Origin: Candidatus Thalassarchaeaceae archaeon
GTDB lineage: Archaea; Thermoplasmatota; Poseidoniia; Poseidoniales; Thalassarchaeaceae
Assembly (NCBI GenBank): GCA_030745885.1
Contig: JASLNR010000048.1
Span: forward strand, 3,187 to 67,186
Length of the DNA: 64,000 nucleotides
Reading direction: 5' to 3'
Shown: piece after piece, positions 27,001-34,237 of the stretch
Layout of the letters: every line of letters starts with the position of its first letter
How positions within the stretch are numbered: the first letter of the stretch is position 1
Notes under the pieces: generated by a model
The model's input: only the letters and a program-made list of their open reading frames with translations
The model's database searches: none
What the model was told of the DNA's origin: nothing
Program-made: the position numbers and the translations under genes

Positions 27001-28915
27001 ACAAGTGCTGAACATCTCTGATGATATTGTGATAGGCACTTCGAACATCACTGTTACAATCCTGCCTGTCTTCGCATTGAACATCCTCGATCAACCAGAT
27101 AGGATTGCAATCCTGCCGAATAGTGAGAGGTCGGTGCAGTTTGAAATCCAGAACGCCGGCAACGCCCCAATGACAATCTCCTTTGACTGGACCCTCGATG
27201 AGGACGAGCCAGGAAGATTCGGCGTCTCCCTGAACGCACCGAGCTCCACGGTCAATATGAACATCGGAGATTCTGTAACGCTTGGAGTCATTGTCTCCCC
27301 ACTGAAAGACGATCACTACCAAAACGAGGATGCCATGTTGTCCATCATATTCACTCCGATTGGGATAGATTTGGACCCAATTGAGATAACGACGCTAATC
27401 CAGGTTGTCCGGGTCCACACCGATGATGTGTACGAGCTGGACGCCGACGGTCCTTTCACCTGCGGCATCTCCTGCGTCGAGATTTCGATTCCATGGCAAT
27501 ACGTTCCGACAGGCATCCCGAACCCATCTTCCGTGCCCTTCAACCTCTCCTTGGCCGAATTGCCCGAGAGACGAGGAGAGGAGGGGCTCATCAACTACGG
27601 CCAGTTCCCCGAAACGGTTTGGGCGTTCGACATCGACGGACAATGCCTCATGGTTTCCTCCGACCAATCTCCCGGCATCGCGCAGCAAGAGGGCTCATAC
27701 TGTAACTCTGGATTCGACTTGGACACCGTTGCTCCTTACGGTACAGGGACCATCGTACTCCAAGTAATCCTCCCAGATAAGAAGAAGCTCGCGCCCAAAG
27801 ACGGGTGGGACATCAGCCTCCTGCTGAAGAACCCCTTGGAGAACGACGAATTCTGGACAGAATTCACCGTGAAGCTGAGGATGACCGAGTCGTCCGACCC
27901 GTTGATAGAGAGCATCTCGTTCAACGGGACCAACGTCGAGGGCTCGCAGACCTCGGTCAGCGCCGTGATAATCAATGCCGGCAACGCCATCATGCCAACC
28001 GACACGCACGTGACCCTGCTATGCCAAGGGGACTACGCGAGGGTGACCTCCGCCTCGACGATAGCCATTCCCGCATTGCCCGCCGGAGGAAATTACAGCG
28101 CAACGTGGTCTGTTACGACCGACCCCATACCATGGTGGAGCGTCTCCCAGCCCTTCGACTGCCAAGCCGTCCTGTCAGGCTCGATTTCAACGATTGGTGG
28201 AAACAACGCGACCAATGACAACTCATCGGCCGCGTTGGAAATTTCCTCCTGGGGACCACCCGGACTAGATGTGAATCTCAGCGGAGTCACAATCACCCTG
28301 CCAATAACCCTCATACTCGGTATATTACTGATCCTTTCCGCCTTCTCATTCCTACGCAGGGGCCTAGAAGAGCAGCCGAATCGTCTGCACATGTCAGCAT
28401 ACATCGCCGCCGCAGCTTTCGGAACCATGTCTCTTGGCAACCTAACTTCCTGGTCAATCGCGGCAGGAGCCGGTGCGTCAATCGTCTTCTCCGGCGTCGT
28501 GGCGTGGGTAAGCTCGGCTGAGTTGCAGGCCATTCACGATGACAGGAAAAAGGCTCGAATCGGATCCCGCTCCGTCTTGGAAGACCACGACAAGGAGCAG
28601 GTCAACACCCGAAATGAACTCCGAGCAATCATCTCCTGCGCACCCTACGCATTCCTCCCCTTCGCCCTCATTTCGCCAGCGCTGGCCATCGACACCGGAA
28701 CCTCCTCCATTCTAACGCTGCTGCTGTACCTCCTCATCTCCCCACTCCTAGTTCACCTGATACTGAGATTCCTCGACAAATCATATGACAGGCTATACGG
28801 GGAACTGGCCGAGATAGAGCTCAGGGCCATCAAGATCAAGAGAATCCTCGGGAGCGTCGGCGCGAGGTCGGGAGCCGGGGCCTCGCAGCGAGAGTCCCGA
28901 ACGGGAGGCAACTGA
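24023..28915 (+). CDS. Giant secreted Ig-repeat protein with C-terminal membrane anchor
   Basis: The 1,630-residue product starts at GTG 24023, with GGAGG 7 nt upstream. An N-terminal signal peptide (RRAAVLVAMLFVLPLLAHT) leads into a CARDB-like domain and then at least seven repeats with the pattern LxNTGN/LxNSGN followed by a strand (LQNSGDLGDNFTV, LKNTGNALDNFTVGY, LNNSGNSNKTFDL, LINSGNLLEIVNV, IQNAGNAPMTISF). This is the NEW3/APHP Ig-like type. Many N-X-S/T sequons suggest N-glycosylation. From residue about 1420 come four hydrophobic helices and a basic helical tail, presumed cytoplasmic. Its stop is 1 nt from the next start. It lies just before the archaellum operon, so a surface or motor-support role is possible but unproven. 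Confidence 0.85.
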   Translation: MRRAAVLVAMLFVLPLLAHTPIQSVDPRAQSTSGRSVEADVAVTDLNITTPSVMVSGVPTLAPQTHIIRVSILNLGGSSADGNLTLEANTGSGYVEVDERTVSINSGQQEVHLLYWDAITVGTGYGLRSVWDVNLSTSTDSDSSNDEMAITGITVMAVEDATPIADSLPDNGDTLARAQWVGGITVVNTGNQPVNVTAQLALTSTSSGAQTQIQSTTAVAPSGSLANSPEPQNISVSFDGTNLEGTYTLAGSLLVTGPSGNPTTVTIESRTVSFIALRATLIAPNNRNIDPGGLTTLNFILQNSGDLGDNFTVTQSNTSSPGEYWANISSDIYSSSDPLFVDSGAAVAIQIPVEVPLDAELSESVIITLNVQSIAAGYVLSASSVVMAGGLFQSEIIQNHSHESGPGFANLTPGESRTLDYTLKNTGTAPAQFQIYVATTEAVPYWTIDSPVTMTDIISPNGTRTIPVTITTPRLQMPLDAAWKISADLQVELGIQAIPVEGGLPSTNSTTLIISPMVEIAVEITDAPADVTADEILGGASTDRYIDFQVQLVHNLGSSSTQATVTLAPEVVGTDTTGKSFVPSPVTSREVERYTPYITPTTMDLTPGEIGYGVVSISHQSKDNPTFPYPAAGRFSFSFTATSDWGSFSGTVSKNGSASASYNVDKVRGAVLTSSGIATGDPGKPIPSSMTLKNTGNALDNFTVGYLPLDGWSIQVSKPAVNSLDSRTTLYPKEELASDLDNSYFTVTATPAPTASADVTHEVWVYVNSSDTGELLYYAPAYFQLTELVSAELTPANATAVLDRLGQSTIMTLLNNSGNSNKTFDLLLENLDPDSIQVSFADDGTVQLSKTQLVAPGSQAIVRVYALAGTTARADDVSKFEVVVSSNGTELDRSGITVQVNPFHSIIFQMNKEFNAIPGGTIQVPIDLINSGNLLEIVNVSALTPANWNQSVNDSAIAIEPGLAGSAVKLSITLPPLRVGETLAADKVFEIPIQVLNISDDIVIGTSNITVTILPVFALNILDQPDRIAILPNSERSVQFEIQNAGNAPMTISFDWTLDEDEPGRFGVSLNAPSSTVNMNIGDSVTLGVIVSPLKDDHYQNEDAMLSIIFTPIGIDLDPIEITTLIQVVRVHTDDVYELDADGPFTCGISCVEISIPWQYVPTGIPNPSSVPFNLSLAELPERRGEEGLINYGQFPETVWAFDIDGQCLMVSSDQSPGIAQQEGSYCNSGFDLDTVAPYGTGTIVLQVILPDKKKLAPKDGWDISLLLKNPLENDEFWTEFTVKLRMTESSDPLIESISFNGTNVEGSQTSVSAVIINAGNAIMPTDTHVTLLCQGDYARVTSASTIAIPALPAGGNYSATWSVTTDPIPWWSVSQPFDCQAVLSGSISTIGGNNATNDNSSAALEISSWGPPGLDVNLSGVTITLPITLILGILLILSAFSFLRRGLEEQPNRLHMSAYIAAAAFGTMSLGNLTSWSIAAGAGASIVFSGVVAWVSSAELQAIHDDRKKARIGSRSVLEDHDKEQVNTRNELRAIISCAPYAFLPFALISPALAIDTGTSSILTLLLYLLISPLLVHLILRFLDKSYDRLYGELAEIELRAIKIKRILGSVGARSGAGASQRESRTGGN

Positions 28916-28916
28916 G

Positions 28917-29972
28917 ATGGCGAGAGATATCATTTCCCAAGCCAGCGGGGTGGGGGGGGCCGAAGCCACCCTCAAGGTCCTTGATTACATAGAGGACGAG
29001 GCTCTCGTCATTCAGCACTCGATCTGGCGCAACCGGCCCGTGCGGGCCGTCAGGCAACTCAAGAAACTGAGCAAGGAGACTGACTTCCTAGAGGAGCAGG
29101 TCCTCGGCCTCTACAGGGCCCTGACGGCTCTCGAGAGGTCGCTGGAGGAGCTGGAAGAGATGAGCGAGGGAGACCACACGGCATGGGACCTCACCAATCT
29201 GGGACTACAGTTCCTCAGGGAGGGGAATTGGGGGGCTGCGTCCGACACGGTGGAGAGGGCCGTGGCCGCGCTCGGGCCAGAGGGTCTTGGCCGATCGCTC
29301 TCCACCCTGAACCGACACCTCAACGAACTGGGGGAGCTCAGTGACACGGAGGACATCGCGCTCACTCTGGTCAGGCAGGGCAGGAAGAGCTTGGGCAAGG
29401 ACGACCTGCAATCAGCCGCCGAGTCATTCGAGAAGGCGATAACCGCTCTCGGACCGGTCGCCGTGACGGAGGCCGCCAGTCCCTTCCTCGTGAACAACTT
29501 CTTCCTCTCTATCGGCACCAAGTGGCCCGAGGGCCACGGGTACGGGCTGATGGTGGTGACCCTCGAGAACCTCGGTGACAACAACATCGCTCCGATGAGG
29601 ATGGACCCCCCCGTCCCGTTCGGATGGTCCGCAACCCCAAGAATGACCGAGATCCCCGAGATCCCCCCCGAGGGATTCATTGAGATCGGGATCGAAATCA
29701 GGCCCTCCGGCGCGTTCCCGCAGACCGCCCTCCTCGGAACCAGCATCTCTGTAACCACGGGCTACTTGGTAAACTACGGCGATGTCGAGGTCCAGATTCG
29801 GGTAGAGAACAGAACCCCGAAAGCGATGGAGGGACTCCTCCTCGACCCGTGGATGCCGGAGGGCTTCGAGACGATGAGGCTGCCTCTTGTGGAGAACCTC
29901 GGCCCGGGCGATGTGGTTCACGTCCCTGTCGAGGTACTGAACGTCAACAAGAGCGTGGGAATCTCGGCCTGA
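28917..29972 (+). CDS. Coiled-coil/TPR-like protein coupled to the giant Ig-repeat gene
   Basis: The 351-residue soluble protein lacks a signal peptide. Residues 1-190 are helical: a coiled coil (LKKLSKETDFLEEQVLGLYRAL) and two TPR-like hairpins sharing the pattern LGLQFLREGNWGAASDTVERAVAALGP and LVRQGRKSLGKDDLQSAAESFEKAITALGP (key shared parts: A-S-x-E-x-A-x-A-L-G-P). The C-terminal 150 residues form an Ig-like beta domain (VTLENLGDNNIAP, EIGIEIRPSGAFPQT, VENLGPGDVVHVPVEVLN). GGAGG stands 8 nt before its ATG and the start is 1 nt after the previous stop, which marks tight coupling. It probably binds the cytoplasmic tail of the giant protein. Confidence 0.75.
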   Translation: MARDIISQASGVGGAEATLKVLDYIEDEALVIQHSIWRNRPVRAVRQLKKLSKETDFLEEQVLGLYRALTALERSLEELEEMSEGDHTAWDLTNLGLQFLREGNWGAASDTVERAVAALGPEGLGRSLSTLNRHLNELGELSDTEDIALTLVRQGRKSLGKDDLQSAAESFEKAITALGPVAVTEAASPFLVNNFFLSIGTKWPEGHGYGLMVVTLENLGDNNIAPMRMDPPVPFGWSATPRMTEIPEIPPEGFIEIGIEIRPSGAFPQTALLGTSISVTTGYLVNYGDVEVQIRVENRTPKAMEGLLLDPWMPEGFETMRLPLVENLGPGDVVHVPVEVLNVNKSVGISA

Positions 29973-29994
29973 ATTCCTCCCCGAACGAGGAATT
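29972..29994 (+). terminator. Hairpin between the surface-protein pair and the archaellins
   Basis: AATTCCTC (29972-29979) and GAGGAATT (29987-29994) form a perfect 8-bp stem with a 7-nt loop, starting at the last base of the stop codon. A TTT follows. It may end the upstream transcript or separate its stability from the highly expressed archaellin mRNA. Confidence 0.4.
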
Positions 29995-30059
29995 TCCAAT
30001 AGTACTCCACTAATATGATAAGTGATTAGCGTCCACAGGGCCCTACAGGTGACCGCATT
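29995..30059 (+). promoter_or_regulatory. Archaellin operon promoter region
   Basis: The 65-nt spacer holds TAATATGATAAG (near 30013-30024), a plausible TATA box, and a Shine-Dalgarno-like AGGTGA about 8 nt before the first archaellin ATG. This suggests that the archaellins can be transcribed independently of the upstream surface-protein pair. The TATA placement is by eye only. Confidence 0.45.
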
Positions 30060-30710
30060 ATGAGCGACGAATACCAAATGATAAACAGAGACAGAGAAGC
30101 AGGCTCGATAGGTATCGGTGCGATGATCGTATTCATCGCCCTGATTCTAGTGGCAGCCGTGGCCTCGACGATAATCATCAAGACCGCAGAGGAGCTGCAG
30201 CAGAACGCCGAGTCGACGAGCGACGACACGAGGAAGGAGATTTCTGGGAAGATTAGCGTAATCCAGGTCCTCGTCAATGGGTCCGACACCGCCAACTCGG
30301 TAATTGACAGCCTTATCGTCACCGCGAAGGTGGCCTCGGGGTCCACCGACGTGCAGGTGCAGGACATCACCTGGGTAATCACCTGCAAGGAAGCAGACGG
30401 CACCTTCGGGTTGATTACCGGGAACATCGGCACGAACGGTTCTGCGGGGCAAGTAGACCCTGACTACGTCAACGCGGATCAACTTGACGGCACCGACTAC
30501 ACGGCGACTCAAGAGCTCGACGCCGGCACGGTATTCAAGTTCGACATCGACCTCGACACGAGCGCCGCAGGCGTCGCAGGCGCTGGCGCGTGCGCGACCT
30601 CCACTGCTGTGGGCGAGACCGTCGAGATGAAGGTGGTCGTCAACGGCGGAGGGACCACCATCCTCGAGCTTCAGGTCGAAACAATCACGTCCGGAAAGGA
30701 GGTGACCTGA
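30060..30710 (+). CDS. arlB1: Archaellin (archaellum filament protein) 1
   Basis: The 216-residue protein has the class III signal and hydrophobic helix of archaellins: leader MSDEYQMINRDREAG, then SIGIGAMIVFIALILVAAV and STIIIKTAEELQQNAE. Cleavage is expected between G15 and S16. The rest is a beta-rich head with several T/S/D/G-rich strands and few N-X-T sequons. The leader lacks the usual Lys/Arg at -2 and -3 (it is E-A-G). It is the first of two tandem archaellins that share an almost identical N-terminal helix; the overlap of its stop with the next ATG shows coupling. Confidence 0.93.
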   Translation: MSDEYQMINRDREAGSIGIGAMIVFIALILVAAVASTIIIKTAEELQQNAESTSDDTRKEISGKISVIQVLVNGSDTANSVIDSLIVTAKVASGSTDVQVQDITWVITCKEADGTFGLITGNIGTNGSAGQVDPDYVNADQLDGTDYTATQELDAGTVFKFDIDLDTSAAGVAGAGACATSTAVGETVEMKVVVNGGGTTILELQVETITSGKEVT

Positions 30711-31390
30711 TGACGCAGGGCGAGCCCATACTGGCCTCTCGCGAGGAGAGCGGCTCTATCGGTATCGGCGCGATGATAGTCTTCATCGCACTGATTCTGG
30801 TGGCAGCCGTGGCCTCGACGATAATCATCAAGACCGCAGAGGAGCTGCAGCAGAACGCGGAGAACACAAGCAAGGACACCAGGGACCAGATATCGGGCAA
30901 GGTCTCCATACAGGACGTATTCGTCAAGACCACCGCCGACCCGTTGTCCGTCGGCTCCGGCGACACTGACGTCGCCACGTTCGAGGTCATAGCGCGGATT
31001 TCCTCGGGCTCCATTAGCGTGAACGAGGGAGACATCACGTGGTACATAACCTGCAAGGTGACGCTGGATTCTGGTGCCACCTACACGACAGTCGACACCG
31101 CCGAAGTGGACTCTCTGGCCCTGTCCGACACCGGCGCGGTCGACAGCTACGACGACGGCGACGAGATTACCGCGGGCACGACCTTCAAGTTCGAGATAGA
31201 CCTCGGGGTAACCGATACCGATGCCGACGACGCCCTCACGACCGATGACTTCGGCTCTACCACTCCAGGGTGTGACGCAGAGGCTGGCGCGGGCTCACAG
31301 CTCAACCTGAGAATCGTCGTGGATGGCGGTGGTGAGACGCTCGCCAATTTGAACATCGACTCGATTACAATCGGCAAGACCGTGATGTGA
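30710..31390 (+). CDS. arlB2: Archaellin (archaellum filament protein) 2
   Basis: This 226-residue archaellin has the leader MTQGEPILASREESG and the same helix SIGIGAMIVFIALILVAAV as its upstream neighbour. A 59-bp stretch of DNA is identical between the two genes (30150-30208 and 30800-30858), while the heads differ. The start is the ATG at 30710, behind a strong GGAGGTGA; it overlaps the previous stop by 1 nt. The head is acidic (many D and E residues) with only two cysteines (ITCKVT and TTPGCDAEA). Two archaellins of unequal head are common in archaea, where one is major and one minor or hook-like. Confidence 0.93.
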   Translation: MTQGEPILASREESGSIGIGAMIVFIALILVAAVASTIIIKTAEELQQNAENTSKDTRDQISGKVSIQDVFVKTTADPLSVGSGDTDVATFEVIARISSGSISVNEGDITWYITCKVTLDSGATYTTVDTAEVDSLALSDTGAVDSYDDGDEITAGTTFKFEIDLGVTDTDADDALTTDDFGSTTPGCDAEAGAGSQLNLRIVVDGGGETLANLNIDSITIGKTVM

Positions 31391-31445
31391 TCGCACACGA
31401 GCGAGGTTGACGGCAAAAGGGAGTTGGCTGGGATGAGGTGCTTGA

Positions 31446-32267
31446 ATGGGTCTCTTGGACAGATTCACGTCTCCCTCTGAGACCGACGCCGACCCGGGCA
31501 TGGCTTCTCGGCTTGAAAAGGTTGCAAAACTCTCAGTAGAGCATGTGGACATCCCTTCCGAGTTCAGGCCGACCGACCTCGAGGCTTGGCTGTTCGCTCC
31601 CTCGGGCACGCGGGTCGGCGTCCTCGGCGACCCAAACGCCAACCAGCAGCAGGACCTGATGCCCGAACTCGTCGACATGGTCAAGGATCGCTTCGAGCGG
31701 CTCGAGACAGCTCTCGATTTGATGGAGTCCAATATCAAGCTCACCCAGCAGCAGACGGCCAAGCTCGCCGCGGAATCCGTCTCCGTTGTAGGCGGAGACG
31801 CTGCGGCAGGCGGGACCACCGACGTGATCCACACTGTAGGCGAGGATGGGGAGGTCACCAGCAAGCCGGTTGCCGGTGCGCCCCCACCCCCCGGCGTCAT
31901 GGCCGCGCAGGGCGGCCTTCCCGGCGGCCCCGGGCTGCTCGACCTATACGAGGCGCAAACCCTCGCCGTCAACCCGTTCCTGAGGCTCGGCGAGGCCGAT
32001 GCCATCCTGCAAGGGGGCCCCAGCATCGACCCGACCAAGATCGTCGCCCTCCTGCTCGACCACCTCAACGGCTCCGACACTCTGCGGTTCCTCAAGGCCG
32101 CCGCTTCCTCCGGCGTCGTCACTACTGCGGAGGCCAAGACTCTGAGCTCCATCGCCTCGCTGGCCGAACCAGGCGAGGCATCCGAGGGAGCCCCGGCACT
32201 GGACAACAGGACCCTGCTGACATTCGCCGCGCTCATTGAGGCCTGGAGGGCGCAGGAGACTTCCTAG
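31446..32267 (+). CDS. ArlCDE-like archaellum accessory protein
   Basis: The 273-residue soluble protein sits where arlC/D/E sit in euryarchaeal archaellum operons. Residues 1-70 are mixed; residues 75-105 form a coiled-coil-like helix (LVDMVKDRFERLETALDLMESNIKLTQQQ); a Pro/Gly-rich linker follows; the C-terminal 100 residues are helical and contain LLLDHLNGSDTLRFLKAAASSGVVTTAEAKTLSSIA, reminiscent of the conserved FlaD/E C-terminal module (short-helix 'LxWLxxLxxxGxxxAxxxLxxY' type), though weakly. ArlC/D/E proteins link the motor to the chemotaxis system through CheF. The call is mainly by context. Confidence 0.6.
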   Translation: MGLLDRFTSPSETDADPGMASRLEKVAKLSVEHVDIPSEFRPTDLEAWLFAPSGTRVGVLGDPNANQQQDLMPELVDMVKDRFERLETALDLMESNIKLTQQQTAKLAAESVSVVGGDAAAGGTTDVIHTVGEDGEVTSKPVAGAPPPPGVMAAQGGLPGGPGLLDLYEAQTLAVNPFLRLGEADAILQGGPSIDPTKIVALLLDHLNGSDTLRFLKAAASSGVVTTAEAKTLSSIASLAEPGEASEGAPALDNRTLLTFAALIEAWRAQETS

Positions 32268-32282
32268 GGGGAGGGATGAGAT

Positions 32283-32996
32283 GTGTCAGGGTCAAGCGTC
32301 GCAGCGATGGTGGTCGGCACCATATTCATCATGATTTTCGGCATGGCCACCGTCTCCATGATTGAGAGCATTGACGACTCAGTCGAGGTTGCGGAGTACA
32401 AGCTCCCGGACCCAGAGGTCGACATCACTTCAGTCACCGACAAGGTGGAGTCTACGGGCCCGGCCAAAACCCTGACGCTATCCGTTGGGGGGACCGGATA
32501 CACGAACCAGACCTGCGCCACCTCTTCTGACGGGGACGGCGTTAATCTGGAGGTGACCGTGGAGACCGAGGAGGGAGATGGCATTGTCACCGGATACAGC
32601 GCGATCACCAATCAGGGTAGCGGCTATTCATCCTCGGGCGGAGAGACCGTTACAGTACTATGCGGTGGGCCCAGCGGCGATGACGCTGAGTTCCTCGTGG
32701 CCTCCGTGGAGGACAAGATCACGATAATCATCAACAACACCGGATCGGAGGCTGTCGAATTGAGTCATATCTACATCACACTATCCGACACCTCCACGTT
32801 CACACAAGGCACGCCATTCCAATTCTCGTCAAATTATTCCGGACCCAACACGTTCATATTCCCGGGTGAGGAAATCACAAGCGATTCATTCCTGCTCGAA
32901 ACCAACTCGCATGGCTTTGCAGTTGATCAAAACCCGAATCGAGCATTCCTTGCTGTTTACGACTACCGCTCTGCAGTATTGGTGACAACTACATGA
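32283..32996 (+). CDS. arlF: ArlF-like archaellum stator/pseudoperiplasmic protein
   Basis: ArlF is thought to anchor the archaellum motor to the cell envelope. The 237-residue protein starts at GTG with GGGAGGG upstream and has the archaeal type IV pilin-like N-terminal helix SSVAAMVVGTIFIMIFGMATVSMIESI. The soluble beta domain resumes with KITIIINNTGSEAVELSHIYITLSD (about 145-168). About 85 residues (55-141) are inserted between DITSVTD and VEDKITIII and carry GGTGYT and GSGYSSSGG motifs. Usual ArlF proteins are much shorter. It lies just before ArlG. Confidence 0.75.
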   Translation: MSGSSVAAMVVGTIFIMIFGMATVSMIESIDDSVEVAEYKLPDPEVDITSVTDKVESTGPAKTLTLSVGGTGYTNQTCATSSDGDGVNLEVTVETEEGDGIVTGYSAITNQGSGYSSSGGETVTVLCGGPSGDDAEFLVASVEDKITIIINNTGSEAVELSHIYITLSDTSTFTQGTPFQFSSNYSGPNTFIFPGEEITSDSFLLETNSHGFAVDQNPNRAFLAVYDYRSAVLVTTT

Positions 32997-33005
32997 GGTG
33001 CTGGA

Positions 33006-33530
33006 GTGGGTGACGGACCATCGGAGATTATCCTGCTAATCGCGGGCCTGATTGTCGCTGCTCTCGTCTCCGGTGTCCTGCTGCAGAGTTGGGACGATAT
33101 GTCTAGGGTATTGGACGAACGAGGAAAGCAGGGTGCGGAGGACGTGAAAACACGAGTCTCCCTTGCCAACGATCCAATCAATATTGGTTGGTCGGCGAAT
33201 CACGAGAGCGTCGACCCCGTCGGCAACGATTCGGCGACAATCTACCTGCAGAACTCGGGGGACACGTTCTTGGACGTTGACAATGTAGCCGTATCGCTGA
33301 ACGGGAGTGCCATGACAGTGACAAAATGCGACTGCGTCAATGAATGGCTGCCCGGAGAGATTGTGGAGTTCTCCATCCAAGGCTCGGCAAACGGGGATCT
33401 TGGGGATGCCCCACCGGATTATTTTCCTGGAGGTACATATGAAGTGTACATGACAGTGACAGTCACATCGACATCAGGCAGCTACGCTGGCGTGGACATA
33501 CTGAGGGAGGTTGTTAGAATTGCCACCTGA
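33006..33530 (+). CDS. arlG: ArlG-like archaellum stator protein
   Basis: ArlG works with ArlF in the stator-like complex outside the membrane. The 174-residue protein starts at GTG and has the N-terminal helix SEIILLIAGLIVAALVSGVLLQSW, matching the ArlG 'xxxxLFIAxLIVAAxVAG' pattern. A beta sandwich follows (TIYLQNSGDTFLDVDNVAVSLNG) with two cysteines in TKCDCVNEW. It starts 9 nt after the ArlF stop and overlaps the ArlH start. Confidence 0.8.
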   Translation: MGDGPSEIILLIAGLIVAALVSGVLLQSWDDMSRVLDERGKQGAEDVKTRVSLANDPINIGWSANHESVDPVGNDSATIYLQNSGDTFLDVDNVAVSLNGSAMTVTKCDCVNEWLPGEIVEFSIQGSANGDLGDAPPDYFPGGTYEVYMTVTVTSTSGSYAGVDILREVVRIAT

Positions 33531-34218
33531 TAACGTGGACAACTTCGACTTCGGCGTCATACAGGACAGTCTCGGTCAGAGCCTCGGGACGGCGATTCCC
33601 AATCGCTCGCTCGTGCTGGTCTGCGGCGGCATCGGGTCCGGCAAGAGCATCATCGGACAGAGGATGTCCTTCGGAATGACTGCCAACGACATCAAGGTGT
33701 CACTGGTGACCACCGAGCTGACCACCAGGGGCTGGCTCGAGCAGGTCGCGAGCATTGGCTACTTCATGGAGAAGAGGATCGACCAAGGGGAGTTCCACCT
33801 GATGTCGAGCTTCGGCGTCATCGCCGACCGGGCCGAGGAACCAGTCGACCTGCTGGGGCTTCTGGAATCTCCAGCGCTGAAGGATGCCGAGGTCGTAATC
33901 ATCGACAGGGCATCCCAGATGATTCCCGCAGAGATGGGAGGACCAGCCCTGCTCTCCTCGCTGAGGCAGTTCACGGCCGAAGGCCGGGCGCTCTTCCTGA
34001 TGATTGATCCCGAGGAGATAGATGAGGGCCTCCTAAGGGAGCTGAAGGCGTCGGCCGAGGTTGTCCTTGACATGATTACCTCGGTCGTCGGCGGGCAACT
34101 CGTCAGGACACTGTGCGTAACCCGGTTCCTGAGGGCGGCCGGCCCGGTAACCGAACGGATAGGTTGGAAGGTGATGCCCGAGATGGGATTCATCGTCGAC
34201 ATCACGGCGGTGGCATGA
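33520..34218 (+). CDS. arlH: ArlH, KaiC/RecA-like archaellum ATP-binding protein
   Basis: ArlH is a RecA-fold ATP-binding protein that binds ArlI and ArlJ and acts as an assembly switch. The 232-residue form starts at TTG 33520, 9 nt after GGAGG; a TTG at 33511 touches the SD and is unlikely. Walker A is CGGIGSGKSI (about 36-45) and Walker B VVIIDRASQM (about 124-133). Codon 2 onward reads PPDNVDNFDFGVI. The start overlaps the ArlG stop, so the genes are coupled. Confidence 0.9.
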   Translation: MPPDNVDNFDFGVIQDSLGQSLGTAIPNRSLVLVCGGIGSGKSIIGQRMSFGMTANDIKVSLVTTELTTRGWLEQVASIGYFMEKRIDQGEFHLMSSFGVIADRAEEPVDLLGLLESPALKDAEVVIIDRASQMIPAEMGGPALLSSLRQFTAEGRALFLMIDPEEIDEGLLRELKASAEVVLDMITSVVGGQLVRTLCVTRFLRAAGPVTERIGWKVMPEMGFIVDITAVA

Positions 34219-34237
34219 TTGGAGGTGATGAGGTAGC

